DNA from: an uncultured Flaviramulus sp.
GTDB lineage: Bacteria > Bacteroidota > Bacteroidia > Flavobacteriales > Flavobacteriaceae
DNA: 64,000 nt
Direction of reading: 5' to 3'
NCBI GenBank assembly: GCA_947495125.1
Contig: CANLXL010000005.1
Span: forward strand, 276,972 to 340,971
Part shown: positions 40,139-48,761 of the stretch, one piece after another
Layout: the number at the start of each line of letters is the position of its first letter
Numbering within the stretch: the stretch's first letter is position 1
Position numbers and translations under genes: made by a program
Notes under the pieces: model-generated
What the model saw: only the letters and a program-made list of their open reading frames with translations
Told to the model about the DNA's origin: nothing
Database searches by the model: none

Positions 40139-42409
40139 ATGAATATAAAAACCAAAATCACGCTTTTAGTTATTACACTTGTAGCATTTTCTTGTAAAGA
40201 TAGCACAGTGGAAATTGGCAATGATCAGGAAAGTGCCCAAGGTCATCCAAGTCTGGTATTAACAAAACAAGGCGTTAAAAATATTAGAACTAATTTAGGT
40301 ACAATTCCAATTTTTGATGAAACACTTGCTAAAGCTCAAGCAGAAATTGACTTTGAGATTGAACAAGGATTCGATGTCCCAATTCCAAAAGATTATTCAG
40401 GAGGCTATACCCATGAAACACATAAAAAGAATTATATCTTAATGCAAAAATCCGGGGCATTATACCAAATTCTTGATGACGAAAAATATGCCAAATTTGT
40501 AAAAGAGATGTTGCTTGAATATGCCAGATTATATCCAACGCTACCTATTCACCCGAAGCCAAGATCATATGCCAGAGGTAAATTGTTTTGGCAATGTTTA
40601 AACGATTCTAATTGGTTGGTTTATACCAGTCAAGCTTACGATTGTATCTACAATTATTTAACTGAAGAAGAACGTCATACTTTAGAGACTGATTTATTTA
40701 GACCATTTGCGAATCACATATCAATAGATAATCCACAATTTTTTAACCGAGTTCATAATCATGCAACCTGGGGTAATGTGGCCGTTGGAATGATTGCTTT
40801 GGTTATGGATGACGATGCTCTTTTAGACCGAGCTTTGAGTGGTGTTAAAGATGATAATTTTAATCCAAAAGTAAAGGACAACGATGGCGGTTATATTAGA
40901 AAAGATGGTCAAAAAATAGGTTTTTATGCCAATGTAAATGAGCCTTTTTCTCCTGATGGATATTTTACGGAAGGTCCATATTATCAACGCTACGCTTCGT
41001 ATCCATTTTTAATTTTTGCACAAGCCCTTGAGAATAAAAAACCTGATCATAAGGTGTTTGATTATAAAGACGGTGTGCTTTTAAAAAGTGTTAATGCTTT
41101 ATTGAACTTGTCTGATACTGATGGTGATTTCTTTTTGCTGAATGATGCTCAGAAAGGCATGTCGTATTTTAATGCTTCTTTAATATCTTCTGTTGATATC
41201 GCGTATCATTTTGGGGAAAATAATCCTGAGTTATTAAGTATAGCGAAAAAACAAGAGGAGGTTACCCTTGATGATGCAGGTTTAGCTGTTGCTCTTGGTA
41301 TTAAGGAAGGAAAGGAAAAGCCTTTTGTTAAAAAATCGATTGAATTATCAGATGGTGCTAATGGAGATGAAGGTGGGGTTGGAATTTTACGTAGTAATAC
41401 AATGGAGTTGGTTTTTAAATACACGGGACACGGATTGAGTCATGGGCATTATGATAAATTATCTTTTGCATTATTTGAAGATGGTAACGAAGTGGTACAA
41501 GATTATGGAATGGCACGTTTTGTAAATATTGAACAAAAAGGCGGCGGGAATTATTTAAAGGAGAATACAACTTGGGCAAAACAAACGATAGCACATAATA
41601 CAATGGTCCAAAATGAGGCGTCTCAATTTCAAGGGAAATATGATATTGGAAGCAAACACCATTCAAATAAATACATTTTTAGTGTTGATAATGATAGTTT
41701 ACAAGTCGCTAGTGCCAAAGAGGAAAATGCCTATCCAGGTACAAAATTGCACCGTACAATGGTAACTATAAGGGATTCTGATTTCCATAATCCCTATGTA
41801 TTAGATATTATGAAGGTGGAATCCGAAAAATCGAATCAATACGATTTACCTTTCTATTACTTAGGTCAAATCATGCAAACCAGTTTTGAGTATACAAAGT
41901 ATGAAGTCCCACAAATTTTAGGTGAATCTGATGGATATCAACATTTATACAAAGAAGCCGGAGCAATAGCCAAAGGTGAAAATATAAAACTAAACTGGTT
42001 AAGAAATGATAGATTCTATACCTATTCTGCTGTGACTTCAAACAATGATGAGATTATTATGGCTAGAATAGGAGCGAATGATCCGGAATATAATTTGAGA
42101 CACGAACCAAATTTAATTTTACGTAAAACAGGTAAAAAGGATGCCATATTTGTATCAGCTATAGAATCGCACGGAAGGTATAGCCCGGTTTCTGAATTGG
42201 CAGTGAATGCTTATAGTAATATTAAATCGATTTCTGTTGTTCACAATTCTGAGGATTATACAGGAATTCAAATAGTTACAACTAAAGAAAAAACTTCTGT
42301 GTTCATTATTGCTAATCAGGACAACGATAAAGAACACACACACACTTTAAAGATTAATAACAACGAGATTTCCTGGAAAGGACCTTATGTCTTAAAAGAA
42401 ATCGATTAA
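40139..42409 (+). CDS. PL17-family oligoalginate lyase (lipoprotein)
   Basis: A 756-residue protein with a short lipoprotein signal (TKITLLVITLVAFSC). The N-terminal (alpha/alpha)-toroid includes NRVHNHATWGNVAVGM, with the Asn-His pair of PL17 enzymes, and SPDGYFTEGPYYQRYASY, supplying the candidate catalytic Tyr. The C-terminal heparinase II/III-like beta domain contains GHGLSHGHYDKLSFAL. PL17 enzymes act exolytically on alginate oligosaccharides to give unsaturated monouronates. It sits directly between PL6 and KdgF, so oligomers are degraded to monomers and linearised in sequence. Confidence 0.9.
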   Translation: MNIKTKITLLVITLVAFSCKDSTVEIGNDQESAQGHPSLVLTKQGVKNIRTNLGTIPIFDETLAKAQAEIDFEIEQGFDVPIPKDYSGGYTHETHKKNYILMQKSGALYQILDDEKYAKFVKEMLLEYARLYPTLPIHPKPRSYARGKLFWQCLNDSNWLVYTSQAYDCIYNYLTEEERHTLETDLFRPFANHISIDNPQFFNRVHNHATWGNVAVGMIALVMDDDALLDRALSGVKDDNFNPKVKDNDGGYIRKDGQKIGFYANVNEPFSPDGYFTEGPYYQRYASYPFLIFAQALENKKPDHKVFDYKDGVLLKSVNALLNLSDTDGDFFLLNDAQKGMSYFNASLISSVDIAYHFGENNPELLSIAKKQEEVTLDDAGLAVALGIKEGKEKPFVKKSIELSDGANGDEGGVGILRSNTMELVFKYTGHGLSHGHYDKLSFALFEDGNEVVQDYGMARFVNIEQKGGGNYLKENTTWAKQTIAHNTMVQNEASQFQGKYDIGSKHHSNKYIFSVDNDSLQVASAKEENAYPGTKLHRTMVTIRDSDFHNPYVLDIMKVESEKSNQYDLPFYYLGQIMQTSFEYTKYEVPQILGESDGYQHLYKEAGAIAKGENIKLNWLRNDRFYTYSAVTSNNDEIIMARIGANDPEYNLRHEPNLILRKTGKKDAIFVSAIESHGRYSPVSELAVNAYSNIKSISVVHNSEDYTGIQIVTTKEKTSVFIIANQDNDKEHTHTLKINNNEISWKGPYVLKEID

Positions 42410-42420
42410 AACAAAAAGAA

Positions 42421-42768
42421 ATGAAAACATTTGGAGCAAGTAAAGAATTTTTATTGGGAGACGACATTGAGTGGGAAGTTATTGGAGAAGGGTTAAAACG
42501 GAAAATTATGGGTTATGATGATAAGATCATGTTGGTCAATGTGCATTTTGAAGTAGGCGCAGTTGGTGTTATGCATGAACACTACCATTCACAGGTAACC
42601 TATGTCGTTAGCGGAGTATTCGAGTTAACTATTGGTGACGAAACAAAAATGATGAAAGCTGGCGATGCCTTTTATATTCCCCCACATGTAATGCATGGCG
42701 CTATATGCAAAGAAAGCGGTGTATTAATTGATGTTTTTAGCCCTATTCGAGAAGACTTCATGGAATAA
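42421..42768 (+). CDS. kdgF: KdgF-like cupin (unsaturated uronate linearisation)
   Basis: A 115-residue single-domain cupin. Metal ligands are visible in MHEHYHSQVTYVVSG (His, His, Gln) and in YIPPHVMHGA (His). KdgF proteins convert 4,5-unsaturated uronates from alginate or pectin to the open-chain form DEH. It follows the PL17 gene by 11 bases and shares its operator. It ends before the SusC leader region. Confidence 0.88.
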   Translation: MKTFGASKEFLLGDDIEWEVIGEGLKRKIMGYDDKIMLVNVHFEVGAVGVMHEHYHSQVTYVVSGVFELTIGDETKMMKAGDAFYIPPHVMHGAICKESGVLIDVFSPIREDFME

Positions 42769-42813
42769 ATCTTAAAATTTTGGCTTGTACTGAATATTAA
42801 GTACATAAAAAAA

Positions 42814-42867
42814 TTGCATTTTAATTTTTTTTGTATATATTTGGTAAACCAATCTGGTCAACCAGTT
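42814..42867 (+). promoter_or_regulatory. Alginate regulon promoter and operator upstream of susC
   Basis: TTG (42814-42816), exactly 19 bases, TATATTTG (42836-42843), then AAACCAATCTGGTCAACCAG (42847-42866). It has the same spacing and orientation as the 37.7 kb site. One base of the central palindrome differs (C for T). It drives the susC operon through a ~300-base leader. Confidence 0.75.
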
Positions 42868-42888
42868 GAAAATTAAACTAATAAATAT

Positions 42889-42930
42889 ATGACTAACTCA
42901 AAAAAACTTTCTTTACATGAAACAGACTGA
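42889..42930 (+). CDS. Possible 13-residue leader peptide before susC
   Basis: ATG at 42889 opens 13 codons (MTNSKKLSLHETD) ending at 42930, just before the GGACAGG hairpin. Leader-peptide-plus-hairpin is an attenuator layout, but no run of a regulatory codon is seen. A chance frame is quite possible. Confidence 0.2.
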   Translation: MTNSKKLSLHETD

Positions 42931-42932
42931 AT

Positions 42933-42993
42933 AAAAAAAAGGACAGGTGCACGCCTATCCTTTTAACGATTTACTTCTTATAGGAGGGAAGTA
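42933..42993 (+). ncRNA. Structured leader element A, upstream of susC
   Basis: A hairpin (AAAAGGACAGG at 42937-42947 with CCTATCCTTTT at 42954-42964, one mismatch) presents TGCACG in its loop. After 25 bases comes ATAGGAGGGAAGTA (42980-42993), itself in a small hairpin (TTTACTTC with GAAGTAAA). The loop, the spacing and the 14-mer recur in the leader of the hexuronate transporter at 53.26 kb, while the stem sequences differ. This suggests a conserved cis-acting RNA. Confidence 0.45.
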
Positions 42994-43159
42994 AAAATTT
43001 AAACACGCTCTTACTTTAATAAAAACATGTGTTCACAAAATTACAAAAATTAATTAGAACAGGTGTTTTTGATAAAGTAAAAATTTGGTTAGATAAATCT
43101 AACAACTCAGTAAAAAGTTACTGAAACAACTTTATACTTTAAACATAAACGAATTAATT

Positions 43160-46100
43160 ATGAATTTAAAAATTAAGCTATTTTTAATAGTATTATTGGC
43201 ATTCAATATTACGCTATTTGCTCAGAATGAAACCTTGATTAAAGGTACTGTGGTCTCTACCACAGATAACATTCCAATTCCCGGAGTAAATGTTGTAGTG
43301 TTAAATACCTCGAAAGGAACAACCACTGATTTTGATGGAAACTATCAAATTCAAGTAAATAAAGGAGAGGTATTACAATTTACATATATAGGTTTTGAGG
43401 CACAAACTAGAATTGTGGGAGATCAAACAACTATAAATATTTCATTAGCCGAAGACTTGGCTCAATTAGATGAAGTTGTTGTTGTAGGTTATGGAACTCA
43501 GAAAAAATCGCATCTAACGGGGTCTATTTCTAAAGTTGTAAACGAAAGTTTAGACCAAATAGCGGTTGCAAGAGTCGACGATGCATTAGTAGGGCAAGTT
43601 TCCGGGGTAAACATTTCTGCGTCAAACGCGGAAGCTGGTGGAGCTCCTACCATAAGAATTAGAGGTACAGGGTCAATATCATCTGAAGCTGGACCTGCAG
43701 TGGTTGTAGACGGGGTGATTGTAGATTCTGACTTTCTTGGAACTCTAGATATGAATGATGTAGAATCTTTTGAGGTTTTAAAGGATGCGGCGTCTGCTTC
43801 TATTTACGGTAGTGAAGGGGCTAATGGAGTAATTCTAATTACGACCAAATCAGGTAAAGCAGGAAATACAAGATTTAATTATGACGTTTATACGGGCTAT
43901 AAATCAGCTTTCGGGAGCGATGATTATAAGAGAAATGCCACCGAATGGGCAGCTAAAGAATTGGCTGAAACGGGTTCCATTTCTAACGGTAACTTGTACG
44001 CACTAAAACTCATAGAGGTAACAGGTATTGATAGAGATTGGCAAGATGTTTTCTTTAATGGAGGGTTTATTACAAGTCACTCTCTTTCTGCAAGAGGTGG
44101 TACGGAAGATACAAAATTTAGTACGGCTTTAAGATATCTTCACGATGAAGGTGTTGTGATAACAGATGATTATAAGGTGTATTCTGCAAAACTGAAAGTG
44201 GATTCCAAATTAACCGATAAGCTTAAGTTTGGATTGAGTGCTACACCTTCATATTCAAAACAAAGAAGATTGCCTACGTCTATACATAATCCTATAAGAC
44301 AATCACCTTGGTTACCTATTTATCATACGGCGGAAACGCTTCAGTTTATTGATAGAGATGCTTATCCAAATGTTGGGATAGGAGATTATTTTAGAGAAGA
44401 TCATTTGGACGAATTGGATATAAATGGTGATGGTAGTAATACAACACCTCGAACCTCTGGAGATCAAAACCCTTATGCGCAATATGTTGAAAGAGAGCAT
44501 TATGAGTTTAAGACGAAGTTATTAGGTTCTACGTATTTAAGTTATGAGATTTTAGATGGTTTAACGGCAAAAACAAGTTTTGGGGTTACTTTAGAAGATA
44601 GTAAAAGAACAAGATGGAATGGCACACAGTATCATCATTCAAATGGAGCGGATTATGAGTTGAGAAATAGATATAGAACGAGATTGATTTCAGATAATAC
44701 CTTGTCTTATAATAAGCAAATTGGTAATCATGATATTAGTCTATTAGCGGGTGCAACAATTCAAAAGAGAAATGACGAAATTAGTACGGTTAACGGTTCC
44801 GGATATGCTAATGATTTACTTAAAAACTTACAGGGAGCAACAATTATTACCAAGCCGGCAGATGGCGAAATCAATCTTAGCATTAGAAAGATTGGTTATT
44901 TTGGTAGAATTACTTATGCTTACGATAACAAATACTTATTTAATGCTTCAATTAGACGAGATGGTAGCTCGGTATTTGGTATAGAGTCTAAGTGGGGTAA
45001 TTTCCCTTCTGTATCATTAGGGTGGAATGTACATAATGAAGATTTCTTAAGTGATAGTAATGTCTTCAGTAAATTAAAGTTTAGAGCTAGTTATGGTCTT
45101 ACAGGTTCTGAAAATTTTAATGTAGGCGATGGTTTAACGAATACCTGGCCTTATTTGGCGCTATTGCAAAGTACCAATGCGGTTACCGATGATGGTGCTA
45201 TTGCTTCAGGTTTTTCTCCAAGAAATATTGCCAATGCACTATTACAATGGGAAGCTTCAGAGCAATTAAACCCTGGTGTGGATTTTGGGTTTTTAAACAA
45301 TAGAATAACAGGATCTTTAGATTACTATAAAAAAACCAGCGATAACTTATTGCTAAATCAAGACGTTTCTTATGTTACCGGATTCGGTGCAGGAATCGTA
45401 AATAAAGGAAAAGTAGAAAATAGAGGTTGGGAACTTGAATTGAGAACCAAAAACGTGGCTACAGAGAAGTTTTCCTGGAGTTCAACCTTTATTGCATCGA
45501 CCAACACTAACGAATTAATTGATTTTGGTAACGACAATGGAAACCTTGGCGTAGATGGCTTCGATAGAAATACGCAATGGATAAACCTGGTTGGCAATCC
45601 GATTTCTTCTTTTTACGGCTATGTTGTCGATAGGGAAATAACAACTCAATATTGGGATACACCTTATAATAGAATTAATGGACAGGCTGAGGATATTATT
45701 GTTAAAGATTTGAATGGTGATGGTTTAATTACGGATGGTGATAAGACTATTTTAGGAGATCCTTATCCAGACATCATTTGGAGTTTTAGTAATGAATTTA
45801 AATTTGGAAATTTAGACTTTTCTTTTATGCTTCAAGGGAGTCAAGGGGGGCAAATAAGAAATGTTGGAGATCAATACTTCTATCATTTTAGTGGTGCAAC
45901 TATAGATGGCGGTGCAGAACAAATGGTGGCTGAAGGAATTATTCCCGATGTATCTTTTCTACAAGCGAAAATTTTTACAGACGATATTGTGCAAAATTCA
46001 GGATATTTTTCATTGCGTAATGTAAATATCGGTTATAATTTTCCAAAGGATGTTACTTCAAAACTAGGAATGTCATCATTACGATTCTATGCGTCCGGAC

Positions 46101-46249
46101 AGAATTTAATATATATTACTTCTGATGATTATCACGGTTTTAATCCGGAATATATTGATTCTAATAATACGCCTATAACTTATGGCTCTCAAAGAGCAGG
46201 TACACCTTTGTTTAGTACGTATTCTGTCGGTTTGAACGTTAATTTTTAA
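43160..46249 (+). CDS. susC: SusC-like TonB-dependent outer membrane transporter
   Basis: A 1029-residue protein. Signal peptide (LFLIVLLAFNITLFAQ), then a carboxypeptidase-like N-terminal domain (VPGVNVV-type: IPIPGVNVVVLNTSKGTTTD), a TonB-box region (DEVVVVGYGTQKKS), plug domain (RVDDALVGQVSGVNI, TIRIRGTGSIS) and beta-barrel to a terminal Phe. It imports alginate oligosaccharides across the outer membrane with the SusD lipoprotein encoded 18 bases downstream. Expression is likely controlled by the 42.84 kb operator and the structured leader. Confidence 0.93.
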   Translation: MNLKIKLFLIVLLAFNITLFAQNETLIKGTVVSTTDNIPIPGVNVVVLNTSKGTTTDFDGNYQIQVNKGEVLQFTYIGFEAQTRIVGDQTTINISLAEDLAQLDEVVVVGYGTQKKSHLTGSISKVVNESLDQIAVARVDDALVGQVSGVNISASNAEAGGAPTIRIRGTGSISSEAGPAVVVDGVIVDSDFLGTLDMNDVESFEVLKDAASASIYGSEGANGVILITTKSGKAGNTRFNYDVYTGYKSAFGSDDYKRNATEWAAKELAETGSISNGNLYALKLIEVTGIDRDWQDVFFNGGFITSHSLSARGGTEDTKFSTALRYLHDEGVVITDDYKVYSAKLKVDSKLTDKLKFGLSATPSYSKQRRLPTSIHNPIRQSPWLPIYHTAETLQFIDRDAYPNVGIGDYFREDHLDELDINGDGSNTTPRTSGDQNPYAQYVEREHYEFKTKLLGSTYLSYEILDGLTAKTSFGVTLEDSKRTRWNGTQYHHSNGADYELRNRYRTRLISDNTLSYNKQIGNHDISLLAGATIQKRNDEISTVNGSGYANDLLKNLQGATIITKPADGEINLSIRKIGYFGRITYAYDNKYLFNASIRRDGSSVFGIESKWGNFPSVSLGWNVHNEDFLSDSNVFSKLKFRASYGLTGSENFNVGDGLTNTWPYLALLQSTNAVTDDGAIASGFSPRNIANALLQWEASEQLNPGVDFGFLNNRITGSLDYYKKTSDNLLLNQDVSYVTGFGAGIVNKGKVENRGWELELRTKNVATEKFSWSSTFIASTNTNELIDFGNDNGNLGVDGFDRNTQWINLVGNPISSFYGYVVDREITTQYWDTPYNRINGQAEDIIVKDLNGDGLITDGDKTILGDPYPDIIWSFSNEFKFGNLDFSFMLQGSQGGQIRNVGDQYFYHFSGATIDGGAEQMVAEGIIPDVSFLQAKIFTDDIVQNSGYFSLRNVNIGYNFPKDVTSKLGMSSLRFYASGQNLIYITSDDYHGFNPEYIDSNNTPITYGSQRAGTPLFSTYSVGLNVNF

Positions 46250-46267
46250 TTAAAAAAAGAAGTAATC

Positions 46268-47782
46268 ATGAAATATTTAAAAAATATAAAATATTTAATT
46301 GTTGCATTAACAGGAATAATGCTTATTTCTTGTGATGCAGATGAGTTTTTAAACCCACTGCCGGATACAGCTATTGCTGCGGATGGTTTCTTTAAATCGG
46401 ATGAAGATGTGTTGGCTGGAATTTTCGGAATTTACGATGCCATACAAGGGGTCAATGAAAATACAGAATCGAGTAACTCAGATTTCAATAGAGGTGTTCA
46501 ATTTGAATACCTGTTGACAGAGCACCGCTCTGACAATACTAGAAGTGCTACACTTGAAGGTTCCAGAGCCGATTTTCATAGGTATGTAACCGATGCAAAC
46601 AACATACAATCAGAAGATTATTATCAATCTATGTATGAAATTATTTTTAGAGCAAATAATATTCTTAATTATGTTGATGTTGCAAATGCTTCAAACGTTT
46701 CAAAATACACAGCCGAAGCCAAATTTTTAAGAGCTTATGCCTATTTTAATTTGGTTAGATTATATGGAAGTGATGATGATACAATTGGTGGCGTACCATT
46801 GGTTACCGAAGTGGTATCATCCGATCAGGAAGAACTACTTTTTACCAGAGTTCCTAAATCGGTAGTTTATGAACAAATTGTTGCAGACTTACAAGAAGCC
46901 ATTGCTAATTTAGACAATAGTTATAAAGCCAGAGCTTCAAAAGCCGCGGCACAAGGCATTTTGGCAAAAGTGTATTTATCGCAGCCGACGCCTAACTATA
47001 CTGGAGCAAAAGATTTATGCGAAGCTATTGTAGCTAGCGGAGCGTTTAGTTTACAAACCGATTTTAGAGATGTATTTTACAATGAATTAAATAACGAAAT
47101 TATTTTTGCCATTCGATATGATTTTGGAAACCCAAATGAAAGTCAAGGATTCTCGGCAGAATTTACATCTTTTAAGCGTCAAGGTAGACAGGATGGCTTA
47201 AACATTGTTAATCCTAATTTAGTAGCAGATTTTGATGCAAATGGAGGGAATAGAACGGCCGTTTCTTACGCGTCTTTTGGTGATCCGGATGACCCTTCAA
47301 TTGAAGTCACAAAATTTTTACCTGATGGGACCGATATTACTACAGATCCCGCAGCACCAACTTATGGAGCCAGTCCTAAAGATGCGGGTAATGATTGGAT
47401 TATTTTACGTTACGCCGATGTATTGCTAATGCATGTAGAAGCTATTATGGCGGGCACAGGCAATGCTAATACTGCAGGTGCCTTAAGTTCATTTAACGCT
47501 GTTAGAAATCGTGCTGGTTTAGCCGATGACGCCGATGGGGTAATATCACAAGATGAATTGTTACTAGAAAGACGGGTAGAATTGGCTTTTGAAAATCAGC
47601 GTTTCTTTGATTTGTTAAGATTTGGAGTTGCTGATGCTGTATTACAAGATCATGCTGCTGAAGATGACGATGATGACATAACAGTTTACCCTAGCTATAA
47701 TGCTAGAGCCTTACTGTTGCCAATTCCATCGAGAGAAATTAATTTAAGTAAGGGGCTTTTAAAGCAAAACCCGGGTTATTAA
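46268..47782 (+). CDS. susD: SusD-like surface glycan-binding lipoprotein
   Basis: A 504-residue lipoprotein (signal ends LISCDADEFLN). SusD/RagB features: FLNPLPDTAIAADGFFKSDE, AKFLRAYAYFNLVRLYG (a TPR-like helix), YADVLLMHVEAIM and LLERRVELAFENQRFFDLLR. The C-terminus is LLLPIPSREINLSKGLLKQN. It caps the SusC barrel and captures oligosaccharides at the cell surface. It is 18 bases after susC and 19 before the next gene. Confidence 0.93.
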   Translation: MKYLKNIKYLIVALTGIMLISCDADEFLNPLPDTAIAADGFFKSDEDVLAGIFGIYDAIQGVNENTESSNSDFNRGVQFEYLLTEHRSDNTRSATLEGSRADFHRYVTDANNIQSEDYYQSMYEIIFRANNILNYVDVANASNVSKYTAEAKFLRAYAYFNLVRLYGSDDDTIGGVPLVTEVVSSDQEELLFTRVPKSVVYEQIVADLQEAIANLDNSYKARASKAAAQGILAKVYLSQPTPNYTGAKDLCEAIVASGAFSLQTDFRDVFYNELNNEIIFAIRYDFGNPNESQGFSAEFTSFKRQGRQDGLNIVNPNLVADFDANGGNRTAVSYASFGDPDDPSIEVTKFLPDGTDITTDPAAPTYGASPKDAGNDWIILRYADVLLMHVEAIMAGTGNANTAGALSSFNAVRNRAGLADDADGVISQDELLLERRVELAFENQRFFDLLRFGVADAVLQDHAAEDDDDDITVYPSYNARALLLPIPSREINLSKGLLKQNPGY

Positions 47783-47801
47783 TAATTAAAAAATAGAAAA
47801 C

Positions 47802-48734
47802 ATGAAACAGAGATTCAATACTTTGAAGAATGTCATAATGATGATGTTAAGCATATCAGCAATAACTTTCATGGCAAGCTGTGAAGAAGCTTTTGAGTTT
47901 GATTTGCCGGAGGCCGGTTCTATACCTGACGAGGTTTTACCACAAGCAAACTTTAGTACCACTCCGGATCCGGAGAATTTTAGAATAATTAAATTCACCA
48001 ATACATCAAGTGAAGCTACAAATTATATCTGGGACTTTGGAGGCGGAGATACTTCAACAGAAAAAGACCCTACCTATACTTTTGAAGCTGGTGAAGGTGA
48101 TTATGAAGTGACGCTAACAGCTCTTGATGCAAATGAAGCATCCGGAACCAGTACACAAATAGTAGAAGTAAGAGATGTATTTGTTCCTATCGATCCAATA
48201 GTTGGTAATGGCGATTTCGAAAATAAAACGTTTGCTACAGATTGGCAAATTGCTGCGTTTACTGGTGGAACTACAACTACGGTGAATACATCCAGTGATG
48301 GTGCTCCGTTTTTTTATGATGGAACTGATGCTCCCGGGAAAACAGGCGGTATGAAGTTTGCTTCCGGCACTTCTAATCCTGCAAATCCAGGTAGTAGAAG
48401 ATATGCATACCAACCTTTAATTGTATCGCCTACAACACCCGACCGTACTGTTAAATATGTTGTAGAGTATCAATATGCTATAAAGGTTGCTGCTACTCCC
48501 GGTAGCAATATAACAGTTCAAATTTTAGATGGTCATTTTGATGATGGAGCTGATGCTTTAGCCAGTACTCCTTTGGCAGAATCGGTTGCTAGTGAGCTTA
48601 ATGGTAAAGGAAATTTTGAAACCGTTAAAAAGGAGTTTACATCCAATGAAAGCGGTCAAATTGCTATTTGGATTTTTGGAGATACAGATCAGGATGCATA
48701 CATAGACAATGTTAAAGTGTATCCTAAACCATAA
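47802..48734 (+). CDS. PKD-domain surface lipoprotein, alginate-binding candidate
   Basis: A 310-residue lipoprotein (LSISAITFMASCEEAFEFD). One PKD domain lies at about residues 45-125 (VKFTNTSSEATNYIWDFGGG-like with TSTEKDPTYTFEAGEG). A ~180-residue C-terminal domain starts NGDFENKTFATDWQIA and ends DAYIDNVKVYPKP. That C-terminal domain is shared with the next gene's product. Position after SusD and the domain types suggest a surface glycan-binding protein of the alginate system. Binding is inferred, not shown by residues. Confidence 0.7.
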   Translation: MKQRFNTLKNVIMMMLSISAITFMASCEEAFEFDLPEAGSIPDEVLPQANFSTTPDPENFRIIKFTNTSSEATNYIWDFGGGDTSTEKDPTYTFEAGEGDYEVTLTALDANEASGTSTQIVEVRDVFVPIDPIVGNGDFENKTFATDWQIAAFTGGTTTTVNTSSDGAPFFYDGTDAPGKTGGMKFASGTSNPANPGSRRYAYQPLIVSPTTPDRTVKYVVEYQYAIKVAATPGSNITVQILDGHFDDGADALASTPLAESVASELNGKGNFETVKKEFTSNESGQIAIWIFGDTDQDAYIDNVKVYPKP

Positions 48735-48761
48735 CAAAATAATAATAAACAAATATAAATT

